A stretch of DNA of 64,000 nucleotides, from NCBI GenBank assembly GCA_949752795.1, contig CATKHW010000422.1, positions 806,001-870,000 of the forward strand, given 5' to 3'. How positions within the stretch are numbered: position 1 is the stretch's first letter; each line of letters begins with the position of its first letter. The DNA is from Hyperoodon ampullatus (lineage: Eukaryota; Chordata; Mammalia; Artiodactyla; Ziphiidae). This document shows positions 10,429 to 22,600 of this stretch, in pieces. A program made the translations under genes and the position numbers. Below the pieces are notes generated by a model, which worked only from the letters and a program-made list of their open reading frames with translations, was not told the DNA's origin and did not search any database.

Positions 10429-12166
10429 GTCCTGAACCAAAATTTTGGACTTGCGGTCAGCTCACCAAAACCGAGTGGAAAAATGGAGCTCAGGGGCACA
10501 GCAATTCACAAACTGGCCGAGTAATAAAGGACAACTATCGTCCAAAAATCTGTTGAGGGAAGGCAACGAGGCGGACTTGAAAGCGAGGCAGAATAGCAGG
10601 AAACAGATTTCAAGAGGTACGTTGGAATCACCTTTAAAGCACAGGAAGAGGGGCACAACTTCGACAATGATGCACTTGGCCAAAAAGGGCGTATGCGTTT
10701 TCTCCTGAATATATTCAGGAGAAAACGCATACGCCCTTTTTGGCCAAGCAAGCAAGCGGGCAATATAAATCTGCACTACAAAGAAGTATCACTTCCCACC
10801 GGAAAAAAGGGACATCCACAAAATGTGTAAAAACCAGAAAGGCAAGACAGGCCCTGGAGAACAGGGAGCCTTGTTATGCTGATGGGCGGGATGTAAATTG
10901 CCAACTGCCTCTCTGGAAGAGTGCATTGTGTTCCCTAAAACAAGTAAAGAACAGAGCTACAGAGCCAAGGGCACTTCCAGTCTAGGGAATATACCTTGGG
11001 AAAACTGAAAATCAATAAGACAGAGCCACCCCAAAATTTAGGGCTGCACTGCTTACAAGGACCTCAAGCTGGGTACGCCTTAAATATCACGGGAAATATA
11101 AAAATGGTTCAAAAAATTGTGGTACTTACGTACGATGGAATATCCCTCAGCTATGAAATCAATGGCATAAGAGCAGTAGCAGCAAAATAGCTGGATTCAG
11201 GTACGATGATTCTAAGTGAAATAAGTCAAACAGATAAAGAAACTTATCATAAGATATCACTTATGAAGATCCTGTAAACATGGCTACACTTGAACTGAGT
11301 TAGGAAAGAGAACAGTGTCTCACATTTAGAAAACACTCTTATGCATGCTTAAGGCGGAAGGAGAGGTGAGGTGATGCATAAAACCAGAATTTGATATAAG
11401 CACAGATACCGTTCCAAAAACCAACTATGTAATAGTCAGACCTACACCTTCCTCAGTGAAAGGGACTCAAAACCCCATATTTCCCGCAGAGGAATATATC
11501 TGACTAGTAAAAATCTTAAAACCTATGTATTGATATGTCTCCGTAAGGGAATCAAGTGTGTCTAGACTGGCATAAACATGGCAGCGAGAATCAGCTCAAA
11601 CCCACTATAAAAAGGAATTTCAAAAACAAAACAAAAAAACTGGGAAATTCTTTACAATTCCTTCAGGGTCTCTGATGAAACCTGGAATGACCCTTTCTAC
11701 AACGACAGCTGGAGGTGGCATAAGGCTGGACACTTGGGACTGAGAGGATTGGTGAGATTGGGTGAGGAAATGCAGTCCCTTTAAAGCAATAATGCATGGC
11801 ACCCATTCCATGGGTCCCAACTCTCCAGGTTGAAGGGAATATTACTACAGCTATAACATGTACGGGAAACCTAAAGAACGGACACACTGTGAATACGAAA
11901 GGTTTCTAAAACTCAACGAATAGACCCTCCCATGGTGCTCCGGTTTGACTTTCCATCTGCTTTACTATCAATCTCCCAACTTGGAGAGACAGCCCCTTTA
12001 ACCTCCTGGTTCGCACAGGTTTCCAATTTGGCAGAGGATGAAAGGGAAGAGGGAGAACCAATGAGAGAGTAGCTGTTAGGCATTTGGACGGGCACATATC
12101 ACTCTAACTTCCCGGCAGGAAGAAGAATTAAAAAAAGTCTCAGCCCCGCACTGGGAACCAGCATAG
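10429..12166 (+). repeat. Satellite unit M7, mosaic A/B
   Basis: 1,738 bp. About its first 350 bases are type A-like with a perfect palindrome (10675-10748). The middle is type B. Near 11,789 the sequence AGCAATAATGCATGG is type A again, directly followed by the type B GGGTCCCAAC. A nonsense change (A11189) ends the forward open frame early. Confidence 0.92.
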
Positions 12167-13905
12167 ATCCTGAACCAAAATTTTGGACTTGCTATCAGCT
12201 CACCGAAAACGAGTTGAAAAATGGAGCTCAGGGGCACAGCAATACACAAATTGGCCGAGTAATAAAGGACAACTATCGTCCAAAAATCTGTTGAGGGAAG
12301 GCAACGAGGCGGACTTGAAAGCGAGGCAGAATAGCAGGAAACAGATTTCAAGAGGTATGTTGGAATCGCCTTTAAAGCACAGGAAGAGGGGCACAACTTC
12401 GACAATGATGCACTTGGCCAAAAAGGGTGTATGAGTTTTCTCCTGAATATATTCAGGAGAAAACGCATACGGCATTTTTGACCAAGCAAGCAAGCGGACA
12501 ATGCAAATCTGCACTACAAAGATGTATCACTTCCCACCGGTCAAAAGCGACAACCACAAAATGTGTAAAAACTAGAAAGGCAAGACAGGCCATGGAGAAC
12601 AGGGAGCCTTGTTATGCTGATGGGCGGGATGTAAATTGCCAACTGCCTCTCTGGAGGAGTACATTGTGTTCCCTAAAACAAGTAAAGAACAGAGCTACAG
12701 AGGCAAGGGCACTTCCAGTCTAGGGAATATACCTTGGGAAAACTGAAAATCAATAAGACAGAGCCACCAAAAAATTTAGGGCTGCACTGCTTACAAGGAC
12801 CTCAACTTGGGTACACATTAAATATCCCAGGAAATATAAAAATGGTTCAAAAAATTGTGGTACTTACGTACGATGGAATATCCCTCAGCCATGAAATCAA
12901 TGTCATAAGACCAGTAGCAGCAACATGGGTGGATTCAGGTACGATGATTCTAAGTGAAATAAGTCACACAGAAAAAGAAACTTATCATAAGATATCACTT
13001 ATGAAGATTCTGTAAACATGGCTACACTTGAACTGAGTTAGGAAAGAGAACAGTGTCTCACATTTAGAAAACACTCTTATGCCTGCTTAAGGGGGAAGGA
13101 GAGGTGGCGTGATGCATAAAACCAGAGTTTGATATAAGCACAGGTACCGTTCCAAAAACCAACTATGGAATACACAAGACCTACACCTTCCTCAGTGAAA
13201 GGGTCTCATAACCCCATATTTCCTGCAGAGAAATATATCTGACTAGTAAGAATCTTAAAACCTATGTATTGATATGTCTCCGTAAGGGAATCAAGTGTGT
13301 CTAGACTGGCATAAACATGGCAGTGAGAATCAGCTCAAACCCATTATAAAAAGGAATTTCAAAAACAAAACGAAAAAACTGCATAATTCTTTAAAATTCC
13401 TTCAGGGTCTCTGATGAAACCTGGAATGACCCTATCTACAATGACAGCTGGATGTGGCATAAGGAGGGACACTTGACACTGAGACGATTGGTGAGATTGG
13501 GTGAGCAAATGCAGACCCTTTAAAGCACAAATGCCTGGCACCCATTCCATGGTTCCCAACTCTCCAGGTTAGAGGGAATATTACTACAGTTATAACATGT
13601 AAGGGAAACCTAGAGAACGGACACACTGTGAATATGAAAGGTTTCTAAAACTCAACGAATAGTCCCTCTCCTGGAGCCCCAGTTTGACTTTCCATATGCT
13701 GTACTATCAATCTCCCAACTTGGAGAGACAGCCACTTTAACCACCTGGTTTCCACAGGTTGCCAATTTGGCAGAGGATGAAAGGGAAGAGGGAGAACCAA
13801 TGAGAGAGTAGCTGTTAGGCATTTGGACGGGCACATATCGCTGTAATTTCCCGGCAGGAAGAAGAATTAACCAAATTCTCAGCCACCCACCGTGAACCAG
13901 TATAG
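12167..13905 (+). repeat. Satellite unit M8, type B, decayed palindrome
   Basis: 1,739 bp. It carries the worst-preserved palindrome (12413-12486), with changes at 12428, 12434, 12472, 12474 and 12481, none matched on the opposite arm. Its last 150 bases already resemble type A (AAATTCTCAG). Confidence 0.93.
12413..12486. repeat. Decayed palindrome in M8
   Basis: Five of 74 bases differ from the consensus (T12428, A12434, G12472, A12474, A12481) and all five break pairs. This is the most degraded copy and lies in the old type B block. Confidence 0.95.
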
Positions 13906-15644
13906 GTCCTGAACCAAAATTTTGGACTTGCGGTCAGCTCACCAAAAACGAGTTGAAAAATGGAGCTCAGGGGCACAGCAATTCACAAACTGGCCGAGTA
14001 ATAAAGGACAACTATCGTCCAAAAATCTGTTGAGGGAAGGCAATGAGGCGGACTTGAAAGTGAGGCAGAATAGCAGGAAACAGATTTCAAGAGGTACGTT
14101 GGAATCGCCTTTAAAGCACAGGAAGAGGGGCACAACTTCGACAATGATGCACTTGGCCAAAAAGGGCGTATGCGTTTTCTCCTGAATATATTCAGGAGAA
14201 AACGCATACGCCCTTTTTGGCCAAGCAAGCAAGCGGGCAATGCAAATCTGCACTACAAAGAAGTATCACTTCCCACCGGTCAAAAGGGACATCCACACAA
14301 TGTGTAAGAACAAGAAAGGCAAGACAGGCCCTGGAGAACAGGGAGCCTTGTTATGCTGATGGGCGGGATGTAAATTGCCAACTGCCTCTCTGGAGGAGTG
14401 CATTCTGTTCCCTAAAACAAGTAAAGAACAGAGCTACAGAGCCAAGGGCACTACCAGTCTAGGGAATATATCTTGGGAAAACTGAAAATCAATAAGACAG
14501 AGCCACCCCAAAATTTAAGGCTGCACTGCATACAAGGACCTCAACTTGGATACACCTTAAGTATCCCAGAAAATATAAACATGGTTCAAAAAATTGTGGT
14601 ACTTACGTACGATGGAATATCCCTCAGCCATGAAATCAATGTCATAAGACCAGTAGCAGCAAAATGGGTGGATTCAGGTACGATGATTCTAAGTGAAATA
14701 AGTCACACAGAAAAAGAAACTTATCATAAGATATCACTTATGAAGATCCTGTAAACATGGCTACACTTGAACTGAGTTAGGAAAGAGAACAGTGTATCAC
14801 ATTTAGAAAACACTCTTATACCTGCTTAAGGGGGAAGGAGAGGTGGGGTGTTGCATAAAACCAGAGTTTGATATAAGCACAGGTACCGTTCCAAAAACCA
14901 ACTATGGAATAGACAAGACCTACACCGTCCTCAGCGAAAGGGACTCAAAACCCCATATTTCCCGCAGAGGAAAATATCTGACTAGTAAGAATCTTAAAAC
15001 CTATGTATTGATATGTCTCCGTAAGGGAATCAAGTGTGTCTAGACTGGCATAAACATGGCAGCGAGAATCAGCTCAAACCCACTATAAAAAGGAATTTCA
15101 AAAACAAAACAAAAAAACTGGGAAATTCTTTGCAATTCCTTCAGGGTCTCTGATGAAAGCTGGAATGACCCTATCTACAACGACAGCTGGATGTGGCATA
15201 AGGAGGGACACTTGGGACTGAGACGATTGGTGAGATTGGGTGAGCAAATGCAGACCCTTTAAAGCAATAATGCATGGCACCCATTCCATGGGTCCGAACT
15301 CTCCAGGTTGAAGGGAATATTACTACAGCTATAACATGTGCGGGAAACCTAGAGAACGGACACACTGTGAATACGAAAGGTTTCTAAAACTCAACGCATA
15401 GTCCCTCTCCTGGTGCTCCGGTTTGACTTTCCGTCTGCTTTACTATCAACCTCCCAACTTGGATAGACAGCCCCTTTAACCTCTTGGTTCGCACAGGTTG
15501 CCAATTTGGCAGAGGATGAAAGGGAAGAGGGAGAACCAATGAGAGAGTAGCTGTTAGGCATTTGGACGGTCACATATCACTGTAATTTCCCGGCAGGAAG
15601 AAGAATTAACCAAATTCTCAGCCACCCACCGGGAACCAGTATAG
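13906..15644 (+). repeat. Satellite unit M9, type A
   Basis: First of the strictly 1,739-bp units. Private changes include T14851 (GTTGCATAAAACC) and the loss of CpG in GCAATGAGG. The palindrome at 14152-14225 is perfect. Confidence 0.95.
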
Positions 15645-17383
15645 GTCCTGAACCAAAATTTTGGACTTGCGGTCAGCTCACCAAAAACGAGTTGAAAAAT
15701 GGAGCTCAGGGGCACAGGAATTCACAAACTGGCCGAGTAATAAAGGACAACTATCGTCCAAAAATCTGTTGAGGGAAGGCAACGAGGCGGACTTGAAAGC
15801 GAGGCAGAATAGCAGGAAACAGATTTCAAGAGGTACGTTGGAATCGCCTTTAAAGCACAGGAAGAGGGGCACAACTTCGACAATGATGCACTTGGCCAAA
15901 AATGGCGTATGCGTTTTCTACTGAATATATTCAGGAGAAAACGCATACGCCCTTTTTGGCCAAGCAAGCAAGCGGGCAATGCAAATCTGCACTACAAAGA
16001 AGTATCACTTCCCACCGGTCAAAAGGGACATCCACAAAATGTGTAAAAACCAGAAAGGCAAGACAGGCCCTGGAGAACAGGGAGCCTTGTTATGCTGATG
16101 GGCGGGATGTATATTGCCAACTGCCTCTCTGGAGGAGTGCATTCTGTTCCCTAAAACAAGTAAAGAACAGAGTTACAGAGCCAAGGGCACTACCAGTCTA
16201 GGGAATATACCTTGGGAAAACTGAAAATCAATAAGACAGAGCCACCCCAAAATTTAGGGCTGCACTGCATACAAGGACCTCAACTTGGATACACCTTAAG
16301 TATCCCAGAAAATATAAACATGGTTCAAAAAATTGTGGTACTTACGTACGATGGAATATCCCTCAGCCATGAAATCAATGTCATAAGACCAGTAGCAGCA
16401 AAATGGGTGGATTCAGGTACGATGATTCTAAGTGAAATAAGTCACACAGAAAAAGAAACTTATGATAACATATCACTTATGAAAATCCTGTAAACATGGC
16501 TACACTTGAACTGAGTTAGGAAAGAGAACAGTGTCTCACATTTAGAAAACACTCTTATACCTGCTTAAGGGGGAAGGAGAGGTGGGGTGATGCATAAAAC
16601 CAGAGTTTGATATAAGCACAGGTACCGTTCCAAAAACCAACTATGGAATAGACAAGACCTACACCGTCCTCAGCGAAAGGGACTCAAAACCCCATATTTC
16701 CCGCAGAGGAAAATATCTGACTAGTAAGAATCTTAAAACCTATGTATTGATATGTCTCCGTAAGGGAATCAAGTGTGTCTAGACTGGCATAAACATGGCA
16801 GCGAGAATCAGCTCAAACCCACTATAAAAAGGAATTTCAAAAACAAAACAAAAAAACTGGGAAATTCTTTACAATTCCTTCAAGGTCTCTGATGAAAGCT
16901 GGAATGACCCTATCTACAACGACAGCTGGTTGTGGCATAAGGATGGACACTTGGGACTGAGACGATTGGTGAGATTGGGTGAGCAAATGCAGACCCTTTA
17001 AAGCAATAATGCATGGCACCCATTCCATGGGTCCGACCTCTCCAGGTTGAAGGGAATATTACTACAGCTATAACATGTGCGGGAAACCTAGAGAACGGAC
17101 ACACTGTGAATACGAAAGGTTTCTAAAACTCAACGAATAGTCCCTCTCCTGGTGCTCCGGTTTGACTTTCCGTCTGCTTTACTATCAACCTCCCAACTTG
17201 GAGAGACAGCCCCTTTAACCTCTTGGTTCGCACAGGTTGCCAATTTGGCAGAGGATGAAAGGGAAGAGGGAGAACCAATGAGAGAGTAGCTGTTAAGCAT
17301 TTGGACGGGCACATATCACTGTAATTTCCCGGCAGGAAGAAGAATTAACCAAATTCTCAGCCACCCACCGGGAACCAGTATAG
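15645..17383 (+). repeat. Satellite unit M10, type A with a type B patch
   Basis: 1,739 bp. Two adjacent type B diagnostic bases (A16047, C16051, in GTAAAAACCAG) sit in an otherwise type A unit, as expected for a short conversion tract. Palindrome at 15891-15964 with two mismatches (T15903, A15920). Confidence 0.94.
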
Positions 17384-19122
17384 GTCCTGAACCAAAATTT
17401 TGGACTTGCGGTCAGCTCACCAAAAACGAGTTGAAAAATGGAGCTCAGGGGCACAGCAATTCACAAACTGGCCGAGTAATAAAGGACAACTATCGTCCAA
17501 AAATCTGTTGAGGGAAGGCAACGAGGCGGACTTGAAAGCGAGGCAGAATAGCAGGAAACAGATTTCAAGAGGTACGTTGGAATCGCCTTTAAAGCACAGG
17601 AAGAGGGGCACAACTTCGACAATGATGCACTTGGCCAAAAAGGGCGTATGTGTTTTCTCCTGAATATATTCAGGAGAAAACGCATACGCCCTTTTTGGCC
17701 AAGCAAGCAAGCGGGCAATGCAAATCTGCACTACAAAGAAGTATCACTTCCCAGCGGTCAAAAGGGACATCCACACAATGTGTAAGAACAAGAAAGGCAA
17801 GACAGGCCCTGGAGAACAGGGAGCCTTGTTATGCTGATGGGCGGGATGTAAATTGCCAACTGCCTCTCTGGAGGAGTGCATTCTGTTCCCTAAAACAAGT
17901 AAAGAACAGAGCTACAGAGCCAAGGGCACTACCAGTCTAGGGAATATACCTTGGGAAAACTGAAAATCAATAAGACAGAGCCACCCCAAAATTTAGGGCT
18001 GCACTGCATACAAGGACCTCAACTTGGATACACCTTAAGTATCCCAGAAAATATAAACATGGTTCAAAAAATTGTGGTACTTACGTACGATGGAATATCC
18101 CTCAGCCATGAAATCAATGTCATAAGACCAGTAGCAGCAAAATGGGTGGATTCAGGTACGATGATTCTAAGTGAAATAAGTCACACAGAAAAAGAAACTT
18201 ATCATAAGATATCACTTATGAAGATCCTGTAAACATGGCTACACTTGAACTGAGTTAGGAAAGAGAACAGTGTCTCACATTTAGAAAACACTCTTATACC
18301 TGCTTAAGGGGGAAGGAGAGGTGGGGTGATGCATAAAACCAGAGTTTGATATAAGCACAGGTACCGTTCCAAAAACCAACTATGGAATACACAAGACCTA
18401 CACCGTCCTCAGCGAAAGGGACTCAAAACCCCATATTTCCCGCAGAGGAAAATATCTGACTAGTAAGAATCTTAAAACCTATGTATTGATATGTCTCCGT
18501 AAGGGAATCAAGTGTGTCTAGACTGGCATAAACATGGCAGCGAGAATCAGCTCAAACCCACTATAAAAAGGAATTTCAAAAACAAAACAAAAAAACTGGG
18601 AAATTCTTTACAATTCCTTCAGGGTCTCTGATGAAACCTGGAATGACCCTATCTACAACGACAGCTGGATGTGGCATAAGGAGGGACACTTGGGACTGAG
18701 ACGATTGGTGAGATTGGGTGAGCAAATGCAGACCCTTTAAAGCAATAATGCATGGCACCCATTCCATGGGTCCGAACTCTCCAGGTTGAAGGGAATATTA
18801 CTACAGCTATAACATGTGCGGGAAACCTAGAGAACGGACACACTGTGAATACGAAAGGTTTCTAAAACTCAACGAATAGTCCCTCTCCTGGTGCTCCGTT
18901 TTGACTTTCCGTCTGCTTTACTATCAACCTCCCAACTTGGAGAGACAGCCCCTTTAACCTCTTGGTTCGCACAGGTTGCCAATTTGGCAGAGGATGAAAG
19001 GGAAGAGGGAGAACCAATGAGAGAGTAGCTGTTAGGCATTTGGACGGGCACATATCACTGTAATTTCCCGGCAGGAAGAAGAATTAACCAAATTCTCAGC
19101 CACCCACCGGGAACCAGTATAG
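17384..19122 (+). repeat. Satellite unit M11, contains the HOR left edge
   Basis: 1,739 bp. Left of about 18.1 kb it differs from M23 at several sites. To the right it agrees with M23 at all markers compared. One palindrome mismatch (T17651, a CpG loss) in 17630-17703. Confidence 0.94.
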
Positions 19123-20861
19123 GTCCTGAACCAAAATTTTGGACTTGCGGTCAGCTCACCAAAAACGAGTTGAAAAATGGAGCTCAGGGGCACAGCAATT
19201 CACAAACTGGCCGAGTAATAAAGGACAACTATCGTCCAAAAATCTGTTGAGGGAAGGCAACGAGGCGGACTTGAAAGCGAGGCAGAATAGCAGGAAACAG
19301 ATTTCAAGAGGTACGTTGGAATCGCCTTTAAAGCACAGGAAGAGGGGCACAACTTCGACAATGATGCACTTGGCCAAAAAGGGCGTATGCGTTTTCTCCT
19401 GAATATATTCAGGAGAAAACGCATACGCCCTTTTTGGCCAAGCAAGCAAGCGGGCAATGCAAATCTGCACTACAAAGAAGTATCACTTCCCACCGGTCAA
19501 AAGGGACATCCACACAATGTGTAAGAACAAGAAAGGCAAGACAGGCCCTGGAGAACAGGGAGCCTTGTTATGCTGATGGGCGGGATGTAAATTGCCAACT
19601 GCCTCTCTGGAGGAGTGCATTCTGTTCCCTAAAACAAGTAAAGAACAGAGCTACAGAGCCAAGGGCACTACCAGTCTAGGGAATATACCTTGGGAAAACT
19701 GAAAATCAATAAGACAGAGCCACCCCAAAATTTAGGGCTGCACTGCATACAAGGACCTCAACTTGGATACACCTTAAGTATCCCAGAAAATATAAACATG
19801 GTTCAAAAAATTGTGGTACTTACGTACGATGGAATATCCCTCAGCCATGAAATCAATGTCATAAGACCAGTAGCAGCAAAATGGGTGGATTCAGGTACGA
19901 TGATTCTAAGTGAAATAAGTCACACAGAAAAAGAAACTTATCATAAGATATCACTTATGAAGATCCTGTAAACATGGCTACACTTGAACTGAGTTAGGAA
20001 AGAGAACAGTGTCTCACATTTAGAAAACACTCTTATACCTGCTTAAGGGGGAAGGAGAGGTGGGGTGATGCATAAAACCAGAGTTTGATATAAGCACAGG
20101 TACCGTTCCAAAAACCAACTATGGAATAGACAAGACCTACACCGTCCTCAGCGAAAGGGACTCAAAACCCCATATTTCCCGCAGAAGAAAATATCTGACT
20201 AGTAAGAATCTTAAAACCTATGTATTGATATGTCTCCGTAAGGGAATCAAGTGTGTCTAGACTGGCATAAACATGGCAGCGAGAATCAGCTCAAACCCAC
20301 TATAAAAAGGAATTTCAAAAACAAAACAAAAAAACTGGGAAATTCTTTACAATTCCTTCAGGGTCTCTGATGAAACCTGGAATGACCCTATCTACAACGA
20401 CAGCTGGATGTGGCATAAGGAGGGACACTTGGGACTGAGACGATTGGTGAGATTGGGTGAGCAAATGCAGACCCTTTAAAGCAATAATGCATGGCACCCA
20501 TTCCATGGGTCCGAACTCTCCAGGTTGAAGGGAATATTACTACAGCTATAACATGTGCGGGAAACCTAGAGAACGGACACACTGTGAATACGAAAGGTTT
20601 CTAAAACTCAACGAATAGTCCCTCTCCTGGTGCTCCGGTTTGACTTTCTGTCTGCTTTACTATCAACCTCCCAACTTGGAGAGACAGCCCCTTTAACCTC
20701 TTGGTTCGCACAGGTTGCCAATTTGGCAGAGGATGAAAGGGAAGAGGGAGAACCAATGAGAGAGTAGCTGTTAGGCATTTGGACGGGCACATATCACTGT
20801 AATTTCCCGGCAGGAAGAAGAATTAACCAAATTCTCAGCCACCCACCGGGAACCAGTATAG
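19123..20861 (+). repeat. Satellite unit M12 (HOR position 1)
   Basis: Markers: CACACAATGTG, CGCAGAAGAAAAT and T20649 (CpG to TpG in CTTTCTGTCTG). Perfect palindrome at 19369-19442. Counterparts are M24 and the first part of M36. Confidence 0.95.
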
Positions 20862-22600
20862 GTCCTGAACCAAAATTTTGGACTTGCGGTCAGCTCACCA
20901 AAAACGAGTTGAAAAATGGAGCTCAGGGGCACAGCAATTCACAAACTGGCCGAGTAATAAAGGACAACTATCGTCCAAAAATCTGTTGAGGGAAGGCAAT
21001 GAGGCGGACTTGAAAGCGAGGCAGAATAGCAGGAAACAGATTTCAAGAGGTACGTTGGAATCGCCTTTAAAGCACAGGAAGAGGGGCACAACTTCGACAA
21101 TGATGCACTTGGCCAAAAAGGGCGTATGCGTTTTCTCCTGAATATATTCAGGAGAAAACGCATACGCCCTTTTTGGCCAAGCCAGCAAGCGGGCAATGCA
21201 AATCTGCACTACAAAGAAGTATCACTTCCCACCGGTCAAAAGGGACATCCACAAAATGTGTAAGAACAAGAAAGGCAAGACAGGCCCTGGAGAACAGGGA
21301 GCCTTGTTATGCTGATGGGCGCGATGTAAATTGCCAACTGCCTCTCTGGAGGAGTGCATTCTGTTCCCTAAAACAAGTAAAGAACAGAGCTACAGAGCCA
21401 AGGGCACTACCAGTCTAGGGAATATACCTTGGGAAAACTGAAAATCAATAAGACAGAGCCACCCCAAAATTTAGGGCTGCACTGCATACAAGGGCCTCAA
21501 CTTGGATACACCTTAAGTATCCCAGAAAATATAAACATGGTTCAAAAAATTGTGGTACCTACGTACGATGGAATATCCGTCAGCCATGAAATCAATGTCA
21601 TAAGACCAGTAGCAGCAAAATGGGTGGATTCAGGTATGATGATTCTAAGTGAAATAAGTCACACAGAAAAAGAAACTTATCATAAGATATCACTTATGAA
21701 GATCCTGTAAACATGGCTACACTTGAACTGAGTTAGGAAAGAGAACAGTGTCTCACATTTAGAAAACACTCTTATACCTGCTTAAGGGGGAAGGAGAGGT
21801 GGGGTGATGCATAAAACCAGAGTTTGATATAAGCACAGGTACCGTTCCAAAAACCAACTATGGAATAGACAAGACCTACACCGTCCTCAGCGAAAGGGAC
21901 TCAAAACCCCATATTTCCCGCAGAGGAAAATATCTGACTAGTAAGAATCTTAAAACCTATGTATTGATATGTCTCCGTAAGGGAATCAAGTGTGTCTAGA
22001 CTGGCATAAACATGGCAGCGAGAATCAGCTCAAACCCACTATAAAAAGGAATTTCAAAAACAAAACAAAAAAACTGGGAAATTCTTTACAATTCCTTCAG
22101 GGTCTCTGATGAAAGCTGGAATGACCCTATCTACAACGACAGCTGGATGTGGCATAAGGAGGGACACTTGGGACTGAGACGATTGGTGAGATTGGGTGAG
22201 CAAATGCAGACCCTTTAAAGCAATAATGCATGGCACCCATTCCATGGGTCCGAACTCTCCAGGTTGAAGGGAATATTACTACAGCTATAACATGTGCGGG
22301 AAACCTAGAGAACGGACACACTGTGAATACGAAAGGTTTCTAAAACTCAACGCATAGTCCCTCTCCTGGTGCTCCGGTTTGACTTTCCGTCTGCTTTACT
22401 ATCAACCTCCCAACTTGGAGAGACAGCCCCTTTAACCTCTTGGTTCGCACAGGTTTCCAATTTGGCAGAGGATGAAAGGGAAGAGGGAGAACCAATGAGA
22501 GAGTAGCTGTTAGGCATTTGGACGGGCATATATCACTGTAATTTCCCGGCAGGAAGAAGAATTAACCAAATTCTCAGCCACCCACCGGGAACCAGTATAG
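20862..22600 (+). repeat. Satellite unit M13 (HOR position 2)
   Basis: Markers: GCAATGAGG, AAGCCAGCAAG, GGGCGCGATG, GTACCTACG, ATCCGTCAG and GGTATGATG. Perfect palindrome at 21108-21181. Counterpart M25; absent from the third HOR copy. Confidence 0.95.

Larger units (their letters stand above)
5715..13905 (+). repeat. Diverged type B block (most of M4 to M8)
   Basis: From G5715 the copies switch to a second subfamily. Its markers include CATTGTGTTCC, GTAAAAACCAG, GCACTTCCAG, CTGCTTACAAGG, TTATGCCTGC, CCTTCCTCAG, AAGCACAAATGCCTGG and GGGTCCCAAC. The copies differ from each other much more than type A copies do and carry single-base indels, giving unit lengths of 1,737-1,739. The block returns to type A between about 13.75 and 13.9 kb. 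Some type A segments occur inside it: the start of M7, and about 11,789 in M7. The block looks like an older part of the array that escaped recent homogenisation. Confidence 0.85.
13906..19122 (+). repeat. Type A units flanking the HOR (M9-M11)
   Basis: These are three type A units of exactly 1,739 bp that do not correspond one-to-one with M21-M23. Within M11, position 18098 (T) is the last site I found that differs from M23 (C at 38966). Downstream of it M11 and M23 agree at every marker I compared, including GGAATACACAAG and CTCCGTTTTGAC. The left edge of the HOR amplification therefore falls inside M11, near 18.1 kb. Confidence 0.75.
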
